From Rhypophila decipiens (taxonomy: Eukaryota; Ascomycota; Sordariomycetes; Sordariales; Naviculisporaceae): a stretch of 64,000 nt of DNA. Position numbers and translations under genes: made by a program. The DNA lies in assembly GCA_033297075.1 (NCBI GenBank), contig MU858184.1:1-64000 (forward strand), in the 5' to 3' direction. This document shows, piece by piece, positions 33,711 through 44,477 of the stretch; positions within the stretch are counted from its first letter, which is position 1; every line of letters begins with the position of its first letter. The notes below the pieces were generated by a model. It saw nothing but the letters and a program-made list of their open reading frames with translations. It was not told the origin of the DNA and did not search any database.

Positions 33711-34191
33711 GGTTGCCGCGACGTCGGGTTGGGTCTGTGATGCTGTTTCACTTGCTGAGGTGGTAGTGTGTAGTTGAATTAAAGCAAGCGTTGTTCGTTC
33801 AGCTCATCCAGGAACCAGGCTCTGGCCATTAAAGACGCGCTGTCAGCGGTATGTGTGCCTTTGCGGAGCACACTGTGGCTGTGCTTGGCGCCAAGTGTAT
33901 GCCTGGCGGTCCGGTAACATGCATTACCGCTGCGACACTAAGACCGATCTGGACTAGAGATTTGCAATTTATACCTGAAAAACTCAAATGCTCACAAGTA
34001 TCAAAACAGGGCACTATGGAAGACTATGGACTCCATGCAAAAAGTAGGCACTAATATTAGACTAAGTAGATTGGTGTTGGACAACAGAAGAGCGTTCAAA
34101 TATAAATTAGTTCACTCCAGGCTTTTAAGCGTTTGGGTGCAAAATCATGATACGGGGTACTGTTGTCTCCTTTGGGTGATAGTACATTCAC
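33711..34191. other. Spacer between GH7-like gene and HET-ankyrin gene
   Basis: 481 bp; presumed HET-ankyrin promoter. Nothing else seen. Confidence 0.4.
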
Positions 34192-35896
34192 TCAGACCTT
34201 TCTGGTCGATCCGATAGGTCCAAACCGGATATTCGACCAGACAATAGTCCTGTACGAATCCAACATGTTAGCAGATACCCTTCAAAAGAGTCATGCACCT
34301 ATTTTCGCGAGCGGTCATGAAATTGGACACTTACGAATATGGGACATTATTGTATACGTAGTTCGGCTCGTTGTCTTGCCAAGGGCAGTCACCTCTCCAC
34401 ACTCCAGGGACCACCTCCTTCTCGTGCTCCCGGTCAGGTGGCCAGACGGAATCGAGAAACAGGTTCCATTCAAAATCCTAGATTTATGATTAGCAAATAT
34501 TCCAAAAACTTGGTTGTCTCAAGGCATCAGTTAATGCAAACATACATCATCGTCAATAGACACGGCCAAGACCATGGGTGTCTTCATCAGCTCCAGGTGC
34601 CCCTTCCATCCTTGGTTCTTGTTCCAAAAGTCGCTTTCGCCAAAGCCATCGGCTCTCTTGGTACACATATCCTGTGAGATACCATTTGTTGTGTCCTTGA
34701 GCTCGTCCCATTTGGGCTTGGGTGGTTCGATCTTTTTCCCGTCTTGGAGAAAGAACTGGTTTACTCGGTCTTCCTCAAAACGGGTCACCACACTGTGCCC
34801 AGATACTCATCCATCAGCAGGTTACTGTTTTCCAAAGACATAACAACAAAAGGACTCACGTAAAGTTCCTGGACGTGTCAAGAATCTTTCCTTTTCCATA
34901 AAAGTCCCGGTTGCCCATCTGAAACGGATTGTACCCGCAGCCCAAACGATCGCACCGAGGAAGTCGATCCTCATCATCTGAATACGGGATGTAATAATCG
35001 CAGCTCCTGTCTTTGCAAGCAACATACTCGTTCTTAGGGCATAGATGGGAGGATATCTGATACGAGTGGGCGTTCGAGTTCCTGCAGTGTTCAGGACAAG
35101 TCAGTATTCCCTTCATTTCCCTTAATACCGGGAGACGATAGGAGACATACCAGACCGCCATTTCGGGACAGCAAGCCCTCGACTCCCCCTGGTAAGGCGA
35201 ACTCCAGTCCGACTCATTGACCTGCTTCCAGCCGTCATAGCTGGCCTCGCCACCAACGAACCGTTCAGTCCTCGTGCACTTGGAATCACAATACCCAGTC
35301 CCGTATTCCGCCCCAGCTTTGTTCCCGGGGTACCTCTTCAGTCCACCATCCTGATCCATAGCCACGAACCTGAGCGCAGCATTCACCCCGCAACCAACCG
35401 TACTCAAATCCACATCAAAGCTCAGCTCATTCCCGAGCAGCGTAAACATCTGATAGTTTTGCCTATCCTCTAACAAGTAGAACTTGGACCCAATCTGCGT
35501 CCCAAAGTCGATCTTGGTAACAAGCCTCATCGACATGGAAGAATTGGTCATCTTGAGGCCATATATGTTCTGGTTCCACCGCTGGCTGTAGGTAAAGTCG
35601 ACCCCTTCGAGGGCACAGTTCTCGGTGCAGTCTCTGGTCGAGTTGCACCCCAACGAGTAGTTATTCCATCTGTTGTCGTGGAAGCAGTCGCTGTAGCCGT
35701 TGGCACGATGCAGCCAGCGAAAGTTGGAGTCGAGCGTTATTTCCCCGTTTATTGTTTGACAGGATGAGGGGTCGCCTGGTGTTGTGCATTTGGACCATTG
35801 CAGCTTGGGGTGGACCTCCTTCTCGAGGCTGCCGACCTGCTGGGCGTGGCTAAAGGGCAGTATCACTGTGAATAGGGCTAGGGGAAGGACGAACAT
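34192..35896 (-). CDS. GH7-family secreted protein with substituted catalytic residues
   Basis: Five exons (35896-35151, 35081-34860, 34792-34546, 34477-34335, 34249-34192) give 471 residues; every junction keeps frame and has GTRNGT donors. A signal peptide (MFVLPLALFTVILPFSHA) precedes HPKLQWSKCT. Family hallmarks run through the whole length: CQTINGEITLD, CTENCALEG, GSKFYLLED, NYQMFTLLGNELSFDVDLS, GCGVNAALRFVAMDQDGG, KAGAEYGTGYCDSKC, SRACCPEM, PMVLAVSIDDD, LFLDSVWPP and, at the end, NIRFGPIGST. Active GH7 enzymes carry E-x-D-x-x-E (EMDIWE) after the CC; here it reads EMAVWN, split by intron 1. The nucleophile Glu stays, but the helper Asp is Ala and the acid/base Glu is Asn. The fold and secretion are kept, so a non-catalytic cellulose-binding or decoy role is possible. 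No carbohydrate-binding module is attached. Confidence 0.88.
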
Positions 35897-37117
35897 GGTG
35901 GATTATCTAGTCACCCGACCGGGAGCAGGTAGGGTGGGCAGGAAGCACAGTGATGTGTCGTCGACGTGGTGCAGGTCGGTGGCGTTTTTAGGTCTTGCGA
36001 TGGGTATTGTGGCTTCGGCACAGATGGAGGCATGAACCCTGAAACAGGATCAACGGCGATGTCTGAACAAGCATCGTGACGGCCACGCTCATTTATACCG
36101 GACTTCACGGTTGGAATGCACCAAGCGTCGCTCACATATTCAACTTCGTCCGAGAAATACGACAGTGTTATAGTGTCAAATGGAAAATGCGGGGGAAATA
36201 TATTGGCTACATGCCATCTGAATCCTTCTCTGTCAATACGGGCCGGAGGTGCGATGAAGCGAACCTGTTGCCTGGGACAGCCAACGGTTACCCTCATGTC
36301 TTTTGCCGATAGCGACATGTTGGATGCAGTGGACTTGTGGAAATGCGGGCAAATTGTTCTTTATATCGAGATGCATGATCTTGATTCCAAACCTCAATCT
36401 GCAAGACCAACACGTGGCATTTGGAGTCCGGTTGCCCGGTGTTGATCCTGATCTCTGGGTCGTTGGCCCCTTTTCCGGCCCCCTATTTAAAGTGGGGCCG
36501 ACCCTGAACAGGTCAACACGCAGCGACCTCGTTACCAAGTTTTGCGGCGAAACATGACAACGGGCCGGGAAAACACGCCGCACCGCCAATTCTCGGACTT
36601 GACAGCCACTTGATCCGGCCACCAACCGGGCCTTGGAGCTATTTCCGACCTGCAACGGGCCGCACCTTCAAACACGGCCGTTTCATGGGAGGATTCTGGG
36701 GCAGGACACATGACCCCGTGAGTGTCCAGTTCCCGGGCATATATAAGAAGATAGAAGTAAGCCTACTCTGGCCGCTCCCATTGCCAGATCCTTGGAGGCT
36801 TGAGCCAAGGCATTCGAGAACAGGAGTCGCCCGGCCTGGACCGGCCAGTGTTCAGGTCGAAAACACATGTGGTATTAGAACACTTATGATGTCTAGGATT
36901 CGGACGCCTGAAGACGGCCAACAAGCCAGGCAGCGGCCGGGTTCGAGTAAAGGAGAATATTATAAACCATGGCTCCTCCCGCGTGCGGTCTCTTGGTCTT
37001 GAGTCCCAGAACCCAAAATAAAGAAATCTACAATCAACCCTATATTGCATCAATACACGAACTGGTAAAGGAATCAAGGTATTTGTGAGAGCCGATCATC
37101 AAACGAATTCGCCCACA
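35897..37117. other. Divergent intergenic region, GH7-like / hypothetical
   Basis: 1.2 kb without a supported gene. A short inverted repeat, CGGCCCC at 36476-36482 and GGGGCCG at 36494-36500, brackets ctatttaaagt. GC-rich ggccgg words are frequent from 36420 to 36850. Confidence 0.45.
36093..36098 (-). promoter_or_regulatory. TATA box of GH7-like gene
   Basis: TATAAA on the minus strand, about 200 bp before the ATG at 35896. Confidence 0.4.
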
Positions 37118-38614
37118 ATGGCCTTCATACTAGACGACCAAGAGCCGTCCATCACGAGCGAATCCGCTCCGTTCATCCCGGCAGTCGACTACGACAGCGA
37201 CGTCGAGCTGTTCCAGGTGCCCATCAAACGGGGCTCGTCACCTTTCAAGGTACCCCACCAAGACTCAATACCCACCGCAGCCCTGCGATATGCCGCCCCA
37301 CCGGCACCATCCGAAGAAAGCCTCTCAACGAACAGCCAACCGACGCCCGACTCGCGAGACACCAGCCCACACAAGAAGCCTTCTTCATCACCACCGTCAT
37401 CAGTCGGCTCAGTGCACCATGACATCCAAGACGAGCAACAGAAACACTCCAACGCAAGCACCCAAAAGAGCAAGATCCTCCAAGCGACACAACTGCATCT
37501 GACAAAGGGCAAAGCAAAGCCCGTCCAAACCAAACGGCCAAAGAAGCTCATCTTACCGCTGAAAGCTCACCTCTATGAGCTAGAAGAAAGCGAAGATGAC
37601 GAGGACTTTACACACATCCACGAATGGCTCGAGCAATGCCATGTCAGCACTGTCCAAAAGACCGAAGAAGCCGGACGAGCAATCATTGCAGGATCCCAGC
37701 TTTTACATCCCTTTCTTGGGCCGGCGTTGTTGTCCCCGCCCATGGGCACGGAACCAAAGGTCTATGCCATCAATATCCATGGTACGCTAGCACACCATAC
37801 CAATACTCAGCAAGCCCCCCATGCAAAGGAGAAAAAAAGACCCAACCTCACCCGCCAAAACGCAGAGATCCACCACCTCACAAAAGAAGACGTCGGCCTT
37901 TCAGATAGAAACTCGGGGCACATGTCGACAACCGACTCGGCATATGACCGCGCCCGAGAGATGGAAATCTATCTCAGCAAACACATCGCAATCAGTAGAC
38001 CAGATACACAGCTCAAAGGGAAATCCCACTGGTTTATCGATGCAAATCTCACCGAGGCTTCCCATTTTCGGTTGGCAAAAGTTGCGCGGTCCTCTGCGGA
38101 AGGGTTTGATGCACTGAGACGACATCACCTTGCTGCTGTCGCGGCTCACCCTTCCGATTACTTTGGCGTCGTTCATGGTCAGTCTGGGACCGGTGAGGAA
38201 AGTTATAGCTGGGGCCCGGGCGGGGTATTTGTACCCAAGGAGTCAGGACTGCAAGATGAGCAGCAGCAACGGATGGTGGAGTCCCAGACTGCGGCGGAAT
38301 TGGCGGAATTGTATAGAGCGCTGGCGGCAGTGCATGTTGTATTTGGGGAGGAGATGCGCGCTGAGCGGGAACGGCTGGCCGGTGGGGGACAAGGTCTTGA
38401 GGGGCTGGAAGAGGAAGGTGAAAGTAAGGATGGTGAGAGGGGGAGGGGAAGGTATAGAGAGCAATATGCTGGTGCGAGGGAACACGAGAGACAGCAAGAG
38501 AGGAAGCGGGATTTGGAGAGGTATGACGATCAGCCGGGGATGGTGAGGCGACGGAGTATGGGGAGTAAAATTGGGAGTTTGAGAGGGCGGCGGAGGAGGA
38601 GGGTTGTTTCTTAA
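37118..38614 (+). CDS. Hypothetical disordered protein with basic C-terminus
   Basis: Single-exon frame of 498 residues from ATG 37118 (context cccacaATGg). No family is recognised. The first 150 residues are Ser/Pro/Thr-rich and look disordered (SSPPSSVGS, TQKSKILQATQ), followed by KPKKLILPLKAHLYELEESEDDEDF and a folded-looking part near residues 160-400 with HPFLGPALLSPP, DSAYDRAREMEIYLSKHIA, WFIDANLTEASHFRLAKVA and FDALRRHHLAAVAAHPSDYFG. A helical segment (TAAELAELYRALAAVHVVFGEE) and a long Arg/Glu-rich tail ending RRRSMGSKIGSLRGRRRRR follow; the tail could bind nucleic acid or act as a nuclear signal. No signal peptide or membrane helix. Gene reality is supported by length and by an opposite-strand shadow only; function unknown. 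Confidence 0.65.
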   Translation: MAFILDDQEPSITSESAPFIPAVDYDSDVELFQVPIKRGSSPFKVPHQDSIPTAALRYAAPPAPSEESLSTNSQPTPDSRDTSPHKKPSSSPPSSVGSVHHDIQDEQQKHSNASTQKSKILQATQLHLTKGKAKPVQTKRPKKLILPLKAHLYELEESEDDEDFTHIHEWLEQCHVSTVQKTEEAGRAIIAGSQLLHPFLGPALLSPPMGTEPKVYAINIHGTLAHHTNTQQAPHAKEKKRPNLTRQNAEIHHLTKEDVGLSDRNSGHMSTTDSAYDRAREMEIYLSKHIAISRPDTQLKGKSHWFIDANLTEASHFRLAKVARSSAEGFDALRRHHLAAVAAHPSDYFGVVHGQSGTGEESYSWGPGGVFVPKESGLQDEQQQRMVESQTAAELAELYRALAAVHVVFGEEMRAERERLAGGGQGLEGLEEEGESKDGERGRGRYREQYAGAREHERQQERKRDLERYDDQPGMVRRRSMGSKIGSLRGRRRRRVVS

Positions 38615-39043
38615 CTTGCTAACTCTTCAAGTTGACTTTGTTACGTTCAGTTGGCGGCTACCTTTGTACGAATATCAGTGTGTAAAAAACATCATGGGGA
38701 ATGGCTCGGAAAATAAATGGGGAATGGATATGAAAGACAGATACGAAAGAATACATGTACGTTCACCAAGAATAAAAGCTTTGACCGCTGTATGCCGTTG
38801 TCCGGGGCGGTGAATGCGTTAAAGTCACTACCACAATGAAAGGCGACGAGCACAAATGCAACAGGTAGACCAACCGAATAAATGTGTTGTTTTGTAGAAT
38901 CACAAGCATGCCAGTAGACTAGACTAAGTTGAACACATCGTAACGACTGAATTTACGCCAACACCGTACTATCGCACACGAATATCCTCGACTTCCGATT
39001 CTGCAGCAGCAAGTTCATGGCTCTGCCCTCGCGTGTGGCGAAT
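38615..39043. other. Convergent 3' spacer
   Basis: 429 bp between the stops of two convergent genes; nothing else seen. Confidence 0.4.
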
Positions 39044-40167
39044 CTACATGCCCGACATGGAGCCAGAACCAGGAAGGTGTGTAAGCCCTACATTTCACAA
39101 CGTTAGCAATCAGTTCATCTCATCAAAAGTACTATCAATAAACTCACAGCCATCAATCTCCTCCTTGACAGTGGGCTTAATACTGCAAGCATTCTGCTGC
39201 GCCACACTCTGGGTCTTGAGCCCGTTGCTCAACAACGGGGTAGAATCCATCGTGCGCTGGAGGGCATCCCCCTTCCAGCCAAACAAGTAATCACCATGGG
39301 TCCCGCTGCCCTTGCTGTCGTCGTAGCTCCAGACAAACGGCTGGGACCCGTCGGCGGGCCAGAGGCTCTTGTCGTTGAACATGGTCGTGTTCCACATAGT
39401 CTCGAGAGCCACCTGCGGCATGCGCACCGGGTGGGAAGACGGGCAGGCTCCGGCGGGCATGAAGCCGCCCTTGACCGTGTTGTACATGTGGTCCTGGTGG
39501 TTGGGGCTGTCGAGGTTCTTGCCGTCCCAGCAGGCGGGGAAGTGGTGGATCGCCATTATGCCGGCTGGGCAGGGCTTGGTGGGGAAGTCGTACGTCTCGC
39601 TTCCGCGGGTCATGATGTCTTTTTGGGAGAAACATTTGTTAGTACTGGCCGGGATACTAGGGATGAGGTACATGTATCCGACGTACCTTGCAGACATGTG
39701 TACCGCAGACCGGGGTGGGTGTTCTTGGTGACACCGGGGCTGCCGACCGTCATGCGGAAGCCGGGCTTGAAGGAAGTGACCTTTTGCTTGTTCGAGTTAA
39801 AGTCCTGCTGCAGGTAGTAGACGGTCATGCCGCCGTTGAGGTTGCCGAGCAGGGCGTTGGGGTACTGCGGCACGCGCTTGTAGGAGCCGTTGCGGGCGCG
39901 GAAGTACATGACGGCGGTCCAGTAGTTGGACAGGTCCTCGGTGAACTGGCAGGTGGTGCAGGTAGCCTTGTTGGCAATGTCGCCCTTGGCGGGGTCCATG
40001 GAGGCGTTGAAGGCGTTGCCGCCCACGATCTGGTGCACGTGGGAAGAAGGAACCTTGCCGGGTTCGACGATGGGGTCGAGGCGCTCGACGGTCAGGGTGC
40101 CGCATCCGAAGCGAAGGTAGGCTTCGGAGGACCCGGCCATGGCCAGGGCGAGAGAGAGCCACTTCAT
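39044..40167 (-). CDS. DUF1996 secreted protein
   Basis: Three exons (40167-39687, 39618-39148, 39087-39044; introns 68 and 60 bp with GTACGT and GTGAGT donors) give 331 residues. A signal peptide (MKWLSLALAMAGSSEA) is followed by the DUF1996 domain: LDPIVEPGKVPSSHVHQIVGGNAFN, YWTAVMYFRARNG, GMTVYYLQQ, FKPGFRMTVGSP, then CPAGIMAIHHFPACWDGKNLDSPNHQDHM and CPSSHPVRMPQVALET. The His-rich, conserved HQIVGGNAF, FPACWDGKNLDSPNHQDH and CPSSHPV blocks look like a metal or active site, but no reaction is established for the family. The last short exon gives DGWLTHLPGSGS, the usual family end. Extracellular, Cys-stabilised; often found in secretomes of plant-associated and wood-decay fungi. TATA box upstream. 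Confidence 0.9.
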
Positions 40168-41648
40168 GATGCCGGTTTTGCGCTCAAGGGTAGAGTAATA
40201 ATGACAAGTTCGTGATGTAGCGATTTCCTTGTTGAGATACTAGACTGCCAAGCAAAACGGACCCATCATGACTTCTTTGACGGACTGGAGGATGACTTTA
40301 TACTTCTCATCGTTCTTCATATTGGGACATCAACGAATAATAATACCGTCCCTATTTGGTTATGCCGTGGCTCTGTTGGTATACCTGAGCGTCGTTGTCC
40401 GTGCTGTCGTGTTTATCCAGATATTCATCCAGGCTGGACCAGTGGTGGAGATGCCCAATGGTTGGCTATAGATTAACCAAGACCACATTACTCTGTCTAT
40501 GCAGGCGTCCCCCGCAATTCTCGGCACTTACCGAGCGAGCGAAACCAAGATTTGATTCCAGAACGTTGTTGGTGGCGGACCGTTTAAGCAATGGCCCCCT
40601 GCTTGACAGGTCAGGACCATGTCCCGAGTCTGCAAAGGAGGCACCCCGATTTGTCGAGGCGCCGCCATTGGATGCTGCGCATATTACGGGAATACCAAGT
40701 AACACGGCAGTGGGTTGATTGGGTCTGGTGCAATATCGGCTAGGTAGCTTGGACTACGGGTCCAGGAATAGATATTGGTTCGTGATGAGCTTGACTGCAG
40801 TTAGACCTTGACATGGCTGTCTCGCTTGGAGCCTGATTTCCTGTTGAAGTCGACATCCCGTCGACGGGTTCGGATCTCAGTACCGAATGAGACCCAGCCT
40901 CTGTCATTGATTAAACCGGGCTCGGTGCTATCACGAAATGGCTAGTAACCTGCAGTAGACCGAGGCCTACAGAGAGCTAGCCGGCCCAGACATCTTCCGT
41001 GAAGGAAGTCGCTGTCAGTTGAATGACCTCCTGGATGCCGTCCTGAGCATTCGGGATAGTCTGGATGCTTCAGTTTGCAACGTCTGGTGTTGAGCTGTCC
41101 TTACCCGAGTTCACATCATACCCGCGACAGGGTTTCTCCTTGGGGTGGACAAGGTCTATCACTTGCACGCTAGGCTCCAAGCTATGATATGAGGTAGCAA
41201 TACCAACATACTATCTCGCTGCATCAATGGTCCAGATCGGGCTGGAACCACGGAAGGGGCAATACCGGGCTAAGTTGGGCTGCTGTCTCGTCCCCAGAGG
41301 TAACGGTGAGACTGAACGAGTAATTTAAGCAGGAAGGCCCTGGGTTACTGCTTCAGGACATGGGCGGGATCTGTGGCAGTGGAGACTTCGGTGAACAGCA
41401 CGCAGACCGTTTCCAGTTTTGAATTTACCCGATGTTGGCAACGCTCCGGTGGTGGCATATGTACAGCGCGCCAACCGTCAACGTACGTGGTGTCAACCGA
41501 GACCTGATTCTCACCCATGATGCCAGCATTATGGTGTCCTCAAGAGTTGGCTTTCTTTGGAGCTTTGCCATTGCCTGTGGTCTATTCAAGGACCATAACC
41601 GTAACGTACACGCGTGTACGTCGACTTACCTACCAAGCAATACCTATC
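40168..41648. other. Intergenic, 1.5 kb
   Basis: No gene supported. The left end is the DUF1996 promoter. Confidence 0.4.
40296..40302 (-). promoter_or_regulatory. TATA box of DUF1996 gene
   Basis: TATAAAG on the minus strand, about 130 bp before the ATG at 40167. Confidence 0.45.
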
Positions 41649-43903
41649 TTACTGCATGTCTACGTCTCTCAACCCCGCCGCTCTCATTGACCGTTGCACC
41701 GTGCCCGCGCCGGTCCTCCCGCTCCTCATCGACACCCTCTGGTATTGATGTGGCTTCATCCAGCGATCGAGTCCCCGCTCCGACTCGGGCCCCATGCTAC
41801 TCAGGCTCGTCAACAACAACTTGAACCAGCAAGCCTCTGAGCTCTCGTCTGCCGTGATACCCGCAAAGGTTTCCATCACCACCGCGTAATCTTCACTCCA
41901 TTCCTCTTCTTCTTGGTCATCCTCTGCTCTGTCATGATAACACGAAATCCCGTCGACGATGCAGTACACTGAGGTTCCCTGTGGTATTAACCTCAACAAG
42001 GAATGGAACAACCCGCATAGATCAGCCAGGTAGACTCCTCCCCCGCTGCCGTCCTCGTCTGGCTCATCCGGGAGCGAAACACCCGTCATGGGATCTTCTT
42101 CGCTCACCCACCTGTTTTTCAGCAGTTCAAGGACGAGTTGCGCAAGGAGGCTGCGCACGAGTCCAAGCGGGCCCCTGAGCGCATCCTTGTACGTGACGTG
42201 GGATCCACAGAAGAAGACCAAAACCACCGGCGATGGTGCCGACTGACGACGCAGGGCTTGCGTAAGGGTGGCGCAGATGAACGAGACGGGTGTTAAAGAG
42301 CTGCCTAATAGTGACCGGTCGGCAATACTATTGCAAGAGTCGACCAGCACGACGCCAGCGCTGGGAGCCGAGAGGAGATGTCGAACTTGGGGGGTCTGGA
42401 GCATATCTATTTGAAGCGAAAGCAAATTAGAGACGGTACAAATTGGGCAACTTCTTGTTCACTACGTCTCTTACAAGCGGCTCGGCTTAGCAGCGCGTTG
42501 TCAATAGAACGCCCGCGATAGAGATATTGGGTCTCCTCTTCAATTGGGCCCAGGAGTTGGACCTCGAGGAGGTTGAGTAGTTCCATAGCGGTAAGCACCG
42601 ATTCGGCTGTTGCTTCTCTCGCGGGCGAGCTCATGAGCGCATCGCGGGGCGAGAGGCCGGCGACGCCTGGGGAATATTCGGGAGGAGGAGAAGTGATGTT
42701 GAGTTGAGGATCTAGGGGGTGTGAGCAGTCGACGTATCAGCGAGGCATCCTCCTTGGATTCCGGAAAATAGGAACAGGAAGTATGCTTGGGCTTACTATT
42801 CAGCAATTCAACCACAAACTGGAAAAGGCCATTCTTCCCCGAGATGGCGTCCAGTGTATCCTGAAGCGACTGCTGCCGTCGCAACAGTTCGCCCACCTGG
42901 CCGCGGAGATCGTCGACGCTTGTCACGGTATTGCGCGTATCTGCGTATATGTTCTGGCTGACCTGGTGGTGATCATTGACTGTCTTATGTATGTCTTTAA
43001 TGGTAAAGTCGATCAAGATGTCGGCGCAGTCTCTTGTATGTCGTGAGCTACGTGCGATTCGTTCCAAAAAGTCGTCGATTTTATCCCCTTTCAGACTGCT
43101 CGTAGCCCTCGAAACTTTTGATTTGCGGATTAGAAGCATATTATGACGACCCAAGGTAACCAGTACGGATCTTACCGAATGTATCAGGGTTTAGTATCTT
43201 GATTAGTTCTGGAAGGACCTCCAGAAGCGTCAGGGTGAGATCGTCGATACTGTCATGCAAACGAACGGTATCGCAGTTCGTTTTATCGCGCGGGAATGCC
43301 TGGGCCTTTTTCCGGGCCATCATGATGGCTCTCGGGATATCCTCGAATGCGGCGAGTATCTTGGCCCGGTGCTGGGCACGATGGCGGGCAATCTGATGGG
43401 AGATGTCAATATCAAGACATGATATCCTCACTCTATACAGTCCTAGTACCCACACTGAAGATGACGGCCAGCCCTCCATGTAGCACGCAAAGCTCATCGG
43501 GAAAGGCCGACAAGCCAGGACCAAACAATGGGACCGCCGATCCAGTAATGCGCCATGCTTTGTGGTGCCATTTTTTCCCACGCTTTTCGTCATCTTCTTG
43601 GGCCCGCTCCAGCTCAGCGAGAACCGTCTCCCAGGTGCAGTTGCGAACATCAAAATCGAGCGGCAACGACTTTTCGTTTTCCTTGACCTTGTCGATGGTC
43701 TCTTGGAGCACGCTAATATAGTCATCAGTCTACCGTTTCGTGACATCATCAACGTATAATACCTACTGGACAGACCGAAGTCCGTATGTTGACGAGGACA
43801 TGTCGAAATGAGCTGGAACTCCAAAGACGGGATGAATAGTTGCGGCCCGTGATTCTATAAAATTTCGGACGAGGTACTTCTTTCCGATGTCTTGATCAGC
43901 CAT
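41649..43903 (-). CDS. STAND/NACHT-like fungal protein without Walker A motif
   Basis: Six exons (43903-43767, 43712-43454, 43392-43176, 43114-42797, 42711-42466, 42406-41649) give 644 residues; phases agree throughout and the sum is a multiple of three. The N-terminal part (WHHKAWRITGSAVPLFGPGLSAFPDELCVLHGGLAVIF, helical pieces near 70-130) resembles the N-terminal module in front of fungal STAND/NACHT proteins. A helical region rich in Asp/Gln heptads follows (residues 140-310), then a NTPase-like half: HLLSAPSAGVVLVDSCNS, SLTPVSFICATLTQALRR, VVLVFFCGSHV, LRGPLGLVRSLLAQLVL and GTSVYCIVDGISCY (Walker-B-like). No GxxxxGK is visible where the P-loop should be. It is head-to-head with an AAA ATPase gene, so the two may be co-expressed. 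The last splice donor (GTAGTG) is weak. Confidence 0.65.
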
Positions 43904-44477
43904 TTGGACCTTGGACCCCTTCAAACAGAAATGCCTAGGTTCAAAGAGGTGTATGGTGCTGGAATGCGGAACTAGCCGATCAAGCGACCGCTTCGCCCAT
44001 AGAACACGCAATGAGCCTCACCGATCCCCCGAGTTTGAACCTAATGTGCGGGGGCAGGTATGGTGTGGTTACACACACCACGGCCGGGTAAAAAACCAAC
44101 GCAAGAGAAGGAGCGCCAGGAACCATGTACAGCCAGCATGTATTGTATGTACACGAGCCGAGGGGAAGCGCCTGCATCATGGCTGTGCCTGTAATTCCCG
44201 CACTGCTGACCATATCCAAGTCGCCCGCGCTCCCAAAAAGGAAAGTCGGTGAGTCCATGCAGGGCAGAACACTCGGTGTGGAATTCTACCCAAGGTTGAC
44301 ATAGCACTGCAGGCAGCAGTCCGAACAAGCCGACTTGAGCACATTCAGACAACGACAGCAGAAGCAACACATATTTGGTCCCAATTCGCATCATTATACA
44401 ACCTCGATACGGACCTGTGGCATTCGAACTTTGCTGATGACTGCGTAACAAAAGCTGATGTCTTAGCAGGCGTCGTC
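43904..44477. promoter_or_regulatory. Bidirectional promoter, STAND-like / AAA ATPase pair
   Basis: 574 bp between two divergent start codons. A minus-strand frame at 44041-44451 has no family feature. Shared regulation is inferred from orientation. Confidence 0.4.

Noticed and set aside
36476..36500. GC-rich inverted repeat with 11-base loop
   Set aside because: A factor-independent terminator makes no sense in a eukaryotic promoter region and 7-bp arms occur by chance; kept only as a note.
39296..39817. 173-codon plus-strand frame opposite the DUF1996 gene
   Set aside because: Shadow of a GC-rich exon; it also crosses the intron of the real gene.
44041..44451. 136-codon minus-strand frame in the divergent promoter
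   Set aside because: No family feature and incompatible with the shared promoter of two well-supported genes.
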